Below are positions 43,656-54,792 of a stretch of DNA of 64,000 nucleotides, in pieces. The stretch is from assembly GCF_035083965.1 (NCBI RefSeq), contig NC_089730.1:21530027-21594026 (forward strand). The letters are read 5' to 3'. The notes under the pieces are model-generated. The model saw nothing but the letters and a program-made list of their open reading frames with translations. It ran no database searches and had not been told where the DNA came from. A program made the translations under genes and the position numbers. Position 1 is the first letter of the stretch. The number at the start of each line of letters is the position of its first letter. Source of the DNA: Branchiostoma lanceolatum (Eukaryota > Chordata > Leptocardii > Amphioxiformes > Branchiostomatidae).

Positions 43656-44570
43656 GTCATAATCTTTAAGCATGAAAATAAAGATATTACACACACATAA
43701 ACATGCATTTCTTCGGTTACACCCTGACGCAGTACATTGGCGTGTGCATTCCAAGGCCACCGACTCCTGTACTGTTGACCCAAACATGTCCAGACAGAAT
43801 AGGTATCAGTTAACTTCCCATGTGCCGCCGCCAGCAGACTGTCCTTGAAACAGGGCCAGGCTGCCAATTACAGGCACAAGGTCACAGAGAAGCGGGAACA
43901 AAGAACCCTTTTCAATTTGGTTATTTGGTGGCTGGTTTCTGGTGCAGCAGTGTTGATCAAAACGAAGATGCGAATGGATACAGAAAAGGTGTGTGAACCC
44001 TTTCCATTTCTATCTATATACTACCTTGCTGTAAGAACGAATTGTACTTTGGTAGAGCCTAGAGTTTCTAGTAAGAGTACGTATGTCTTGTTTGTTACCC
44101 TTACTGTTCATTTTGTCGCCGACGTCACATGTAGTCTACTTTCACTACATGGCGTGACCTCGACCTCAGTGTTGTTTCGTCTTAAACTGTTTTGAATATT
44201 AACATTGCATCTCTAGATCATATAACTGATTGGTCAGTTCAGTTGTGTAACCACTCCCAAAATGTAAAAAAAAGTTGATGTCCGTATAAATATGTTTGAC
44301 AGGTCTAGAGACGGCCCACTCTCCCAGAAGCAAGCGACGAACCTGAACCTGGACGGCAGGGCCGACACCGCGAAGGTAAACCGCCGCAGAATACAATCCA
44401 CACACGCTCGCGGTGTTACTGGGTCTTTGAGGAACTATGAATAGCAGGGTAAGTAGAAACCTACTTTTTTGGCAAACGATTGGCTGAAGCTCTTCTGTTT
44501 TTGAACATGCAGCAGAGTTAAGAATACAAATCAACCTGGTGCTGAATTTTAAGAATTGAGAAACTATATT
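43656..44570 (+). other. Unassigned, with possible coding exons
   Basis: A stretch at 43954-43990 ends ACAGAAAAG|GTGTGT. One at 44303-44371, framed by TTTGACAG and GAAG|GTAAAC, reads SRDGPLSQKQATNLNLDG in one open frame. They could be exons of a plus-strand gene or chance. I recognise no domain. Confidence 0.25.
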
Positions 44571-44594
44571 CTGTATTTACAGTCGTACGGCGAT

Positions 44595-44880
44595 CGCACT
44601 AAGGCCCCCATTCCACTAGACGGCGATCGCGCTGCGACTTTGCTGCGACCTAAGTTGGATTTGTGTAATCATTGACTTCATGCTTGGGATATCATGCAGA
44701 ATGTAGATGTCTGGCTGAAAGGACAACAAAATACACAAGGCGTAAAATTACCCGTTTATAATAATCAATGAAATTCAGTGAGCGCTCTGTCAAATCTTAG
44801 GTCGCAGTGAGGTCGCCACCTCCAGTTTTTAGGTCGCAGTAGGGTCGCCACCCCAGTGGTTTTGGGGTATACGTAGTATA
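44595..44880. mobile_element. Imperfect inverted-repeat element (GGCGATCGC...GGTCGC)
   Basis: The left side has CATTCCACTAGACGGCGATC and GCTGCGACC. The right side has GGTCGCAGT twice, with GGTCGCCACC. The sides are partly inverted and repeated, as in a decayed non-autonomous DNA transposon. Confidence 0.45.
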
Positions 44881-47800
44881 AATATCGGATCGTATGGCAA
44901 ATCATTACATGAATTATGTCTGCAAGATCTATTCGTTTCAAAGATAAAGCGTATTGTTCTGTCGGTAGACTTGATTGATGGCCGGGTTATACAACAATCT
45001 TTATTGACACAACAAAAGTACAGCGACTTTCGTAAGGTCTACTTTATCTATACATACATACAAACTATAACTTTTACGAAAGCCCTGTGATCATGGAATA
45101 GTCAATGATCATCCAACAATCCGTCATAAATTTATGTGATGATTCCCCCAACCTTACCTTTCATTTGATGTATTGTTTAATATCAACTTGCATATGTATA
45201 TATCAATACCGTAATTCTTGTTTGTCAACTGGAACTTAATTTTAGCTGGTTTAACGGTCATTAGTCAACAGCTAAAATGTTATCACTGCAAATTTTTCAT
45301 CACTAATGTTTGAGACAGTAATGTTTGTTCCCACCGTTAGAATTAAGTACCGTGACCTACTCCATTTTCCCCAAACCGCTATATTTTCTTGCCGCTATAT
45401 TAAAGTGAGTAACCCATTGAGGCGAACGCGTGCTGTAGTGTCCGGGGTGGTTTCTGGCGCAATCTAGTCCCAGTTCAATTCAGTGCACACGTCGCGTGCA
45501 CTGCGAAACTGTGATACTTTTTAATGATATGAAATAAACCAAATCATCAATCTGTGTTGTTTGAGAAAATAGCGAAAGTAACACCGAATGTTGAAAACTT
45601 CAAATGCCCCACTTCGACTAGTGGCACTTTTTATTTTCCATTGTTTATAAAGAGCAAGTTAACCCCGCCCTGTATCAGTAACGCTGATTTAGAACATCGC
45701 CTCCTATTCCCCTGTTAAAACTTATTTTCAAAAAGCTGAAGGCACAGGTATAATCGATCACATTATGAATGACCTTTGAAATTAATTTATCAGGTGTGTC
45801 CCGTTGAGCTGTGACAAGAAGATGGATCAGGTATCCCCCGTGCCGATTAGTATATAGCGTATGCACTATTCCCCGTACATCGAGAGTTTCCACTGAACAT
45901 GTCTTTGATAGTTCCGACTTGGCAAGTGTTCGTAACTTTGTTTGCCATGATCGACAGTTGCGTAGTTTCTTTTTAAGCAAAATAGTTTGAAATTCTCACC
46001 ATGACCTTCGGCGACAGTAAGCTAGACGGATCCATTCCACGCAAGTATTTACATCCATGCCCCACATCCTCCTTAGAGCGACCTGTCGCGGTAAGGTTAC
46101 TGTCGTCTGCAAGGTTGCTATGGCGACGCCAGGCGGGCGGAAGCAGTAGAGATGTTTGTATGTTGAACCTGGTACCCCGGGTTAAGTAGCTGTCCCTTAG
46201 AGTATTTACAGACGGGCATGTGTAAAACAGCCGGTATTTAAGTTTTAAACTTGTCACTTTAATGAGAAGAATTACACGTATTTGTTGTTCATGTCCCTGT
46301 ATTTCTGTCCCAAAACATGTGTAACATAAATCATCTGGAGGACATGGTATTCAGAAAAAAACGACAAAACTAATTTACATGAGTCATACTATATGATCAT
46401 CTATATTCCTCTTCTGATCATGATCCGTAAATGTTGTCACGTGTAATCCAGACGGAGAGATACACATAGGATATCAAATATCTTCTCTAATTCAGGTCGT
46501 CAAACTGTGTGACCCAATGTCATACAGTTCATTGAAATGTCACTTTTGAGATATCCCTATACCTGTTCACACAACCCTTGAGGTCAGCCTTGTTATAAGG
46601 ATCCTGATCCTCATGTCTGTAAATTTGCATCGTCAAGAGAACGCAGCTGATTCAGCATTAGGTAACAGGTTTCTAGAACTGACAGTTTACTTTAAAGTCG
46701 CGGCTGAGTGTGGGTCACCAGCCATGACCCCGCCGGTCAGTCTTTCAGACAGCAAAAATAACTACTGGGGATATGCTGTCACTGTTAAGTGTTATCACAG
46801 GAAAGTCAAAATAGCGGTGATCTTACAAGCAGTTTGTTTACTCAGTCATGGACAAGTTCTAAATGTTTATATATGCATTATTATAAACGGTTCTAATGTT
46901 ATGTTTCCTCTCAATCGTACTTTTCGATAAAGAGCCAGTGGGCTTTGTTCTGTCCGCGGCCAATTTTTGATAAATGCCATTTAGAACAATTCGGATGATG
47001 ATTGGTAGCGATACCATCGTAGCAGATCATGTTGCAGATCATATTCGTCATATTCGTCAGTCAGATGATAGCTTTATATTTCCCAGCTGCTCATACCTCC
47101 TCAACTATACTGGATATTCCTAATATATGTTTCCTTCCGTCACAGCATGCAGCAGACCTTGGTGGAAACTGGTAGGAATAAATACAAGCTGTGTACCAGC
47201 TTCAGATGTCTGATCCCTCACAGCTGGCTGGCATGGGGTGAAAGATGTCATAGGAAGTACAGGAAGGTGAAGAGATTTTCTTATATTGTTAATCAGATTT
47301 TGACTTTTGTTAAAATTATTTTTAAAACGGCTCATGTGACAACATCGTTGGAAAGGTCAATTATCAACTATAGAAACCTATTTGACATGAATTATTACAT
47401 TTTTGCCTCCAGCTTGCCATACATAATATAAGAAGAGTAAGTTAGTGTGTCATATGGGTGTACTAAATCAGATTATAGTATTTTCTTTAAACCGTAGAAA
47501 TTTTAACATTAATTTACTTAACTCTCTCAGACCACGAAGGTTCATCAAAACATTTGCTTTGTCCCAAGATACAATATCATCAATATTTATGTTCGAATTC
47601 TCCACAGAACTGATCAACCATCTACTTCTACAGTCGCCAAGAACATGAGGGAGGAAGGCCACAGGGGATGCCTGACCAGCATCAGAGCCGTGTGCAGCCA
47701 AATGATTGCGCTGTTACAGCCAGAGAAAAGCTGACACGATTTAGAGAATTCACACGCTGGCGTGCACATGTTGTCCACGTCATTTGATCTAAACGAATAT

Positions 47801-48410
47801 GTATTGTCTATACTATTGTTTATTTTATTGTGCGACTTTTAGTGGCTGATTTTGCATGTATATCAAAGAAAATACAAGTGTTAACCTCGCCGATGACAGC
47901 TCAAATCAAACCGAATGTACGAATGGTGGAAACACCATTCAAATGTGTATGCAATTGCAATCACAAGTAACAGTAACATTTTACTCCGTCACATAATGTC
48001 CAAGAAGTTTCAGTGCAACTCCTTACCGAACTTGCAACGGTACTGTAAAATTAGTCTGCTATTGTTGTGCCATAATTGTTATTCTTTGACATCTTTGACG
48101 GGTATTCGTTTGTTAAAGTGGACTGCAGCGAAGCGATAAAGTAATCAATGTTGTGTCAGCAGAGTAAGACAGTAGAAAGACAAGAGATTTCAAAGGCAAG
48201 GAAGTTTAGGTCAAAAGAGCAACAGAGACCTTCAGTAAGGATCGTAGTAATTAGCCAACATTATGAAGTCACAATCAGTCAGTTTTATAACGGTAAGTGT
48301 GCACCTTGCTAAGTGTGCGGGAATCCTTGTTTCTGTGTCATTTCTTTATCATTGATGTGGTCGTAAACTAACATTAGCAACAAAAACCATCCCTCCGATC
48401 AATCACGCCC
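44881..48410. other. Unassigned, with possible plus-strand exons
   Basis: Three segments have open frames with plausible splice ends: 46001-46090 (ATG-ACC-TTC, M-T-F-G-D-S-K-L-D, ending GTCGCG|GTAAGG), 47147-47268 (RCLIPHSWLAWGERC, ending AGGAAG|GTGAAG) and 47599-47734 (REEGHRGCLTSIRAVC, ending in TGA). The phases of the last two do not fit each other. No known domain was seen. Confidence 0.25.
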
Positions 48411-49070
48411 AATATTACTGACTCCAACAATTTCTAATCCAACATCACATTAAATAACAAATCTATATTAACCCTCTATCGTTGGGGATCTTGTCGTCCC
48501 TTACTTTTCGACAAGACCACAACAACATGATGCTCAGTGGACCTTGCTCGTCCTTTAGTACAGTGGGCCTTGTGTCCATTTGTGCCAACGGCAAAGTCAC
48601 AACACCACCACACTAATAACATTAATCTCTTAATCATAAAATGAGTGGCAAAAACCACCCCTCCGGTCAAAATGGTCGCACCTAACCCAAAACTAGGAAA
48701 GATATAGGGAACCAACATTAGTGACAAAAACCACCCCAAATATCATCGATTCCAACACTTTCTAATCCAACATCACATTCAATAACAAATCTATATCAAC
48801 CCTCTATCGTTGGGGATCTTGTCGTCCCTTACTTTTCGACAAGACCACAACAACATGATGCTCAGTGGACCTTGCTCGTCCTTTAGTACAGTGGGCCTTG
48901 TGTCCATTTGTGCCAACGGCAAAGTCACAACACCACCACACTAATAACATTCCTCTTTTACACCTAACATTAGTGGCAAAAAACACCCCTCCAGTCAAAA
49001 TGGTCACACTCAACCCACAGCAAGAAAAAAATTAGCAAGAACACACAAAAAAAGAAAACTAGCAAGAAAA
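48411..49070. repeat. 328-bp tandem duplication plus scattered short repeats
   Basis: ACCCTCTATCGTTGGGGATC at 48471 recurs at 48799, and the match covers most of each unit. AACATTAGTGGCAAAAA then CACCCCTCC recurs about six times between 48370 and 49150. One related inverted copy lies near 56225. Confidence 0.8.
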
Positions 49071-49341
49071 ACACCCCTCCGTCAAAATAGTCACACCCAA
49101 CATTAGCGACAAAAAACACCCCTCCCAATAAAATGGTCACATCCAACATGGCGGCCCCTATCCTTGGATGCAAAAACAGAACAGGTTTTGCTATCGCAAA
49201 CCTGTAAATATTCATTCATGTACCAGTGTGCCCCCCTCCCCCAATTATAACACCTATTAGCATGACTTTTCTACACCCGTGTTCAATCATCTGTTGCAGT
49301 AGAGCAACACAGCGGGTTTTGGTGGTAAACAAATATCTTAC

Positions 49342-49478
49342 CTGTCAGTTAAAACCGTTTATAGTCGATTTAGGGCCGAAGCAAGTTGAAAATCGCCTCA
49401 GAATGGAGAGAAATGACACCGCTCGCACGGCTCAAAATGGCGGACTAGCGCTAGGTACGCTAGGTCAAACAAAGGTCA
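49342..49478 (-). promoter_or_regulatory. Displaced ZF8 5' exon and promoter (YY1 + DR5)
   Basis: Donor at 49342/49341, AAAATGGCGG at 49434-49443, DR5 at 49462-49478. No ZF coding exon lies between here and ZF8, so this is its promoter by position. Confidence 0.6.
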
Positions 49479-49872
49479 AAGTTGATGAACCTGATTACCC
49501 AGATCTCACCTTTAGTTACAGTGGGACTCGTCTACTAGATCAATGTAATTGATGTTTACTCTGGATTTATCATATCTATAAAGTGCATTTCACCATAGAT
49601 AAGAGATACGCTATACATCAAAACGTCTCGCAATGGGAGCAGAAGCTTTTATGTACAAAGGTAGCTGGAAACGGTTTTCAGAATCTTCATTTCGATAGAC
49701 CTCACAGCTTAATGTTCTATCTATCGTGCCTGCGGTTGTTATAAATCAGTACAGACCCGTATGACATTAATTTTTCTTTAATTTACTTTTTCCAGAATAT
49801 AATTTTATAAAACTCAGACACACCGGAAGTTGACAACACTAGTGTAGTAAACTTCGAGCCTTATTCATTCTA

Positions 49873-50303
49873 ATAGAGGGAGGTATATGGGGACGGTCTA
49901 TCTGAATATGAAAATGTAAAAATGTTGAATTTTTTCTAATATTAACCCCCCTGTACATACCCCCTGAAGTTTGTAACATAAATCTGTATTAAACTAGTAT
50001 AAAGGTATGCTACCAAACATAATTAATGCCTTAAAGTATTAGTACTTTGAGGTAAGAAGACATTAAAGTGAATATTTGAACCCAAAATCTATTCTCCACA
50101 CAGATATAGACTATTCCCAAATCACCCCCATGGCAAAAATGGACTAGTCCCATTAGAGCATGTACAAACTTCAAGGGGTATGTACAGGGGGGTTAGAGTC
50201 CAATGATTGCCCAAATGTTGTGATTTCTGTGCTTAGATAGACCATATCTATATTTTGAAATGCGTATTTTACAAAGTTGAAATTAATACCCCCCCCCCCC
50301 CTA
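49873..50303. mobile_element. Foldback-like element in the spacer
   Basis: In other units CTTATTCATTCTA runs directly into TATGAGCTCACTGC. Here 430 bases intervene, with ATTCTA on both sides. Inside, TTAACCCCCCTGTACATACC (about 49942) and GGTATGTACAGGGGGGTTA (about 50178) are long inverted repeats, and the ends GGGAGGTAT/ATACCCCCC also pair. No coding capacity. Confidence 0.8.
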
Positions 50304-50407
50304 ATTCTATATGAGCTCACTGCAAAGTTAACAGGGAACATCTAGGGTGTTCACTCTGTCACTTCGCAGGACTTGGTTTTTCATATTTTCCTGTGTACGT
50401 CTGTGTA

Positions 50408-50462
50408 CGGCACTGCGGCGGCAGCCATTTCCACGCTACCGCACGCTACCGCCGCAGTGCCG
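50408..50462. repeat. GC-rich 14-bp perfect inverted repeat
   Basis: CGGCACTGCGGCGG and CCGCCGCAGTGCCG, 27 bases apart, with a GCTACCGCAC repeat in the loop. It is part of another insertion into the spacer. Confidence 0.75.
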
Positions 50463-50486
50463 CAGCTCAATGAGAGGGGGCCTTAA

Positions 50487-50829
50487 GGTCCTTTGTGGCA
50501 TGCCATCTATGCATGGTGGCCAAGTAGGTGTGAATTGATTTCTTCACAGCCAACTGACCCGTTAATAAAATGTTACAAATAATTGTAAAAAAAATGGTAG
50601 AAAGTTGTAGAATGCTGTAACCATTATTTAGAAACTATTAGAAATACCATATTCCACATAATTAATATTTCCAAAGTTTTACACAACCGGCAAAATGATT
50701 ATAAAGTTGAAATGACATACACAATATTTCCAAAGTGTGAAATCTCCTAGACAAACAATTACAAAGAATCAAAAACAGTTGTAAAAAATGACAATGATAA
50801 GCCTTTTGGTGACTTAGAATGGACTCTTA
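50487..50829 (+). mobile_element. Partial relative of the TIR element at 58526
   Basis: GTCCTTTGTGG, TGGTAGAA repeats, AACCATTATTTAGAAAC and the end GTGACTTAGAATGGACTCT match 58898-59258 in order. The left half of the element is missing. Confidence 0.7.
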
Positions 50830-51040
50830 CGTTAGCTTGTGTCTGTTTTATTTGATCAGATTTTACACATCGACTGACACAATGTTCTGTCTGAGCGCAT
50901 TGTAATTGAAATTAAATCGAATGACAAACCTGAGTCACCACTATACAAATTTCTTGCATTTTCATAAGCGTTTCAGCTAACAAAAAAATCACTTTAGTAC
51001 TTTTGAAGAACTCTGCGCTGCTCAATATGGCCATATTTAA

Positions 51041-52054
51041 GTTTTTCACCCGTATGTCTTCTCATCATATGTCTGGATAGGGAAGTCCTGTAAGCCGTCC
51101 TGTACCCACACTCGCCACACATGTAGGGATCCCGGTGTGTTTAGTCATGTGTTGGTCCAAATTGCCTTTCTGTGTAGCAGAATATTCACACTGGTCACAT
51201 TTGTACGGTCTTTCACCTGTATGCTTTCTCATATGTCTGGATAGGCTAGACCTGGCAGCCGTCCTGAATCCGCACTCGCCACACATGTAGGGTTTATCTC
51301 CAGTGTGTTTAGTCATGTGTTGGTCTAAAGACTTCTTGTGTGCAGCAGAATAGTCACATTGGTTACATTTGTATGGTGTCTCACCTGTATGTCTTCTCAT
51401 ATGTTCGGTTAGGTTAGACCTGTCAGCCGTCCTGAATCCACACTCTCCACACATGTAGGGTTTGTCACCAGTGTGTCGTCTTACCATATGTTGGTCCAAA
51501 GTAAGTTTCCTTGCAGCAGAATAGTCGCACTTGTCACACTTGTAGGGTTTTTCCCCAGTATGTGTAGCCATGTGTCCGTTTAAATACCTCTTATGTGCAG
51601 CAGAATAGTCACACTGGTCACACTTGTAGGGTTTTACACCAGTGTGCTTAGCCATGTGTAGGTCTAAAGCACCTTTTCTTGCAGCAGAATAGTCGCACTG
51701 CTCACATTTGTAGGGTTTCTCACCAGTATGCTTTCTCATGTGCACAGCAAGTCCAGATCTTTTAGGTGCACTGTACCCGCACTCACCACATACATGTAGG
51801 TTGGGTGTTTTTACAGCATCTTGTGCTTTGGGCGAGGCCTTTTGTTCTGTTTTGACCTGTGCCAGTTGACATGATGAGGGTTCCATGTCGGGCGCGGCGG
51901 ATTTGACGATGTCGGTGTCCTCGAGTAGCGTTTCCTTTCTCTTGTCCTTCTGTCTTCCCGTTTCTGCTGCCAGGTCCTCTCTGTTTACAGTCTCGTTCCC
52001 AGGGTGTCCAGGAGACGTTTCTTCAGCAGAAAGCCCGAAGCTAGGTCCGTCCAT
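51041..52054 (-). CDS. ZF9: C2H2 zinc-finger gene, 8 fingers then frameshift
   Basis: The frame 51065-52054 gives 329 residues: tail with VKTE, eight intact fingers nearly identical to ZF6, then HTGIPTCVASVGTGRL. Near 51130, TAGGGATCCCGGTG is four bases shorter than the paralog sequence. The last finger (CGECGYRTAYRTSL-type) is thus out of frame, and its remains reach about 51041. The protein is probably shortened by one or two fingers. The promoter is at 52698. Confidence 0.82.
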
Positions 52055-53614
52055 TTCTGATGCCTACAGGAAAATATACAACGTAGAAAGACGAGTGTGA
52101 CAGGCCGTTCAATGTAATATAACTAGCTGCTGCCGCGAAATGTGCCTGATGTGTTACGCCACAGACCTAGGGTATAAAAATAGAATAAAGAAGATCGACA
52201 TTTTGATTTGTTCTATTACATACACTTTTTACCATGCTACTGATATTCACATAGCACAACAGAAAATCGAGGTGGTTATAGCACATTGGCAGGCGTTATG
52301 ACACCATAAACACCTCGGGGCGGGTCATTAACCGTTAATAATTATTTACCTGGGCCAAGATTATCTGTGAATAGTATATGCAAAAGTGTTGTTACCTGGC
52401 TCTACAAGATATTGGTCTTATTACATGCTATTGTAAGGGAAAGAAAGTAATATGTTCAAGAGTCCAGCTGACAGAAATCTTATCCGCGAGAATCAGATGT
52501 GAAATCACAGCAGATCTCTACCCAATGGACAACATTTCACAAATATTTATACATGTACTAGTACCGGAGTGCCCCCCTCCCCCATGTATAGCTTATAATA
52601 CCTATTAGCATGGCATTTCTCGAAATACACACCCGAGTCCAATTATCTGCTGCAGTAGCGCAACACAGCGGATTTTGGAGGTAAACAAAGATCTTACCTG
52701 TCAGTCAAAACCGTTTATAGTCGATTTAGGGCTGAAGTAAGTTGAAAATCGCCTGAGAATGGAGAGAAATGACACCGGTCGCACGGCTCAAATGGCGGAC
52801 TAGCGAGGTCAAACAAAGGTCAAAGTTGAGGAACCTGATTACCCAGATCTCACCTTTAGTTACAGTGGAACTCGTCGACTAGATCAAAGGAATTAATGTT
52901 TACTCTGGATTTATCATATCTATAGAGTGCATTTCACCATAGAAAAGAGATACGCTATACATCAAAACGTCTCGCAATGGGAGCAGAAACATATATGTAC
53001 AAAGGTAGCTGGAAACGGTTTTCAGAAACTTCATTTCGATTGACCTCACAGCGCAATGTTCTATCTATCGTGCCTGCGGTTGTTATAAATCAGTACAGAC
53101 TCGCATGACATTCATTTTTCTTTAATTTTCTTTTTCCAGAATATCATTAAAAAACGCACACACAGTAAGTTGACAACACTAGTGTAGTAAACTTCGAGCC
53201 TTATTCATTCTATATGAGCTCACTACAAAGTTAACATGGAGTATCTAGGAAGTTCACTTCGCAGGATTTGGTTTTTAATATTTTCCTGTGTTGATGTTGT
53301 GGTCCTTTCTATTTGTTTAATCATATATTTTATACATCCACTGTCACATACAAATCTTGTTTAGTTATGAGCGCTTTTTAACTGAATATGATATATATAG
53401 GTTCACTAATATACCAATTCCTTGCGTTTTGATAGGAGTTTATGCAATCAAAAATCCTCAAAATTACGATATAAATAGGGTTTTCTGTGTAACGATACAT
53501 TTCAAAAGAATAAAATTACATGTACATACGATAATAAGTAGGTCATGTGATTGTAATTTGGTCTCGATTCCCCTTCACTCAGGAAAGGAATCACGCGCAG
53601 CTCATTATCAGTAG
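52055..53614 (-). other. ZF9 intron, promoter and spacer
   Basis: Near-identical to 34969-36522. No other gene was seen. Confidence 0.65.
52698..52822 (-). promoter_or_regulatory. ZF9 5' exon and promoter (YY1 + DR5)
   Basis: Donor at 52698/52697. The YY1-type site has one A fewer (CAAATGGCGG, about 52789-52798). DR5 AGGTCAAACAAAGGTCA at 52806-52822. Confidence 0.62.
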
Positions 53615-54784
53615 TCATTTGTAAGGTTTTTCATCTGTATGTTCTCTCATCATATGTCTGGATAGGGAGGTCCCGTAAGCCGTCCTGTATCCGCACTCCC
53701 CACACATGTAGGGTTTTTCGCCTGTGTGCTCAGTCATGTGTCGGTCCAAATTGCCTTTCTGTGCAGCAGAATAGTCGCACTGGTCACACTTGTAAGGTCT
53801 CTCACCTGTATGTTTTCTCATGTGCACAGATAGGCTAGACTTGGTAGCCGACCTGAATCCGCACTCTCCGCACATGTAGGGTTTTTCTCCAGTGTGTTTA
53901 GTCATGTGATGATCTAAAGTCTTCTTGTATGCAGCAGAATAGTCGCACTGGTCACATTTGTACGGTCTCTCACCTGTATGTGTTCTCATATGTTCGGTTA
54001 GGTGAGACCTGTTGGTCGCTCTGTATCCGCACTCCCCGCACATGTAGGGTTTGTCTCCTGTGTGTTTAGTCATGTGTTGATTTAAAGTACCTTTCTGTGC
54101 AGCCGAATAGTCGCACTGGTCGCATTTGTAGGGTTTCTCACCTGTATGTGTTCTCATATGTACAGAAAGGCTAGACCTGGCAGCCGTCCTGAATCCGCAC
54201 TCCCCACACATGTAGTGTTTGTCACCAGTGTGTCGGCTTGTCATATGTTGGTCCAAAGTACATTTTCTTGCAGCAGAATAATTGCACTTGTCACACTTGT
54301 AGGGTTTTTCACCAGTGTGTGTAAACATGTGTTTGTTTAAATACCTTTTATGTGCAGCAGAATAGTCACACTGGTCACACTTGTAGGGTTTTTCACCTGC
54401 ATGTTTAGCCATGTGTCGGTCTAAAGTACCTTTCTGTGCAGCAGAATAGTCGCACTGGTTACATTTGTACGGTCTCTCACCAGCATGCTTTCTCACGTGC
54501 ACAGCAAGTTTAAATCTATTAGGTGCCCTGTACCCGCACTCACCACATACATGTAGGTTCGGTATTTTTACAGCATCTTGTGCTTTGGGCGAGGCCTTCT
54601 GTTCTGTTTTGACCTGTGCCAGTTGACATGATGAGGGTTCCATGTCGGGCGCGGCGGATTTGACGATGTCGGTGTCCTCGTGTAGCGTTTCCTTTCTCTT
54701 GTCGTTCTGTCTTCCCGTTTCTGCTGCCAGGTCCACTCTGTTTACAGTCTCGTTCCCAGAAGGTTGGAAGCTTGGTCCGTCCAT
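53615..54784 (-). CDS. ZF10: C2H2 zinc-finger protein, 11 fingers, short tail
   Basis: 389 residues with an intact frame and 11 fingers. The tail starts MDGPSFQPSGNETVN, about 12 residues shorter than in paralogs, through loss of GLSAEETSAGHP-type sequence. VKTE is present. Fingers 5-11 match the last seven of ZF2 almost exactly, and fingers 1-4 match the first four. The promoter and 5' exon lie at 62285, 7.5 kb upstream, because foreign DNA fills the intron. Expression may depend on splicing out this long intron. Confidence 0.88.
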   Translation of the reverse strand: MDGPSFQPSGNETVNRVDLAAETGRQNDKRKETLHEDTDIVKSAAPDMEPSSCQLAQVKTEQKASPKAQDAVKIPNLHVCGECGYRAPNRFKLAVHVRKHAGERPYKCNQCDYSAAQKGTLDRHMAKHAGEKPYKCDQCDYSAAHKRYLNKHMFTHTGEKPYKCDKCNYSAARKCTLDQHMTSRHTGDKHYMCGECGFRTAARSSLSVHMRTHTGEKPYKCDQCDYSAAQKGTLNQHMTKHTGDKPYMCGECGYRATNRSHLTEHMRTHTGERPYKCDQCDYSAAYKKTLDHHMTKHTGEKPYMCGECGFRSATKSSLSVHMRKHTGERPYKCDQCDYSAAQKGNLDRHMTEHTGEKPYMCGECGYRTAYGTSLSRHMMREHTDEKPYK

Positions 54785-54792
54785 TTCCGATG

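Larger units (their letters stand above)
42206..49205. mobile_element. About 7.0-kb foreign insertion in the ZF8 intron
   Basis: Paralogous intron sequence stops after AATGGAGAACATTTCA near 42203 and resumes at about 49206 with ATTCATTCATGTACCAGTGTG, adjoining segments in the other ZF units. The interior matches no other unit. It holds a 20-bp minisatellite, possible exons, an imperfect inverted repeat and a 328-bp tandem duplication. Whether it entered in one event or several is unknown. Confidence 0.7.
49479..51040. other. Spacer upstream of ZF8 promoter, with several insertions
   Basis: Unit spacer sequence to about 49872, a foldback element (49873-50303), unit sequence again to about 50399, a GC-rich hairpin, a TIR-element relic (50487-50829), then ZF9 3' flank. 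Confidence 0.6.

Noticed and set aside
16710-54784. KRAB, BTB, SCAN or SET domain in the ZF tails
   Set aside because: The tails are short, polar and match none of these by eye.
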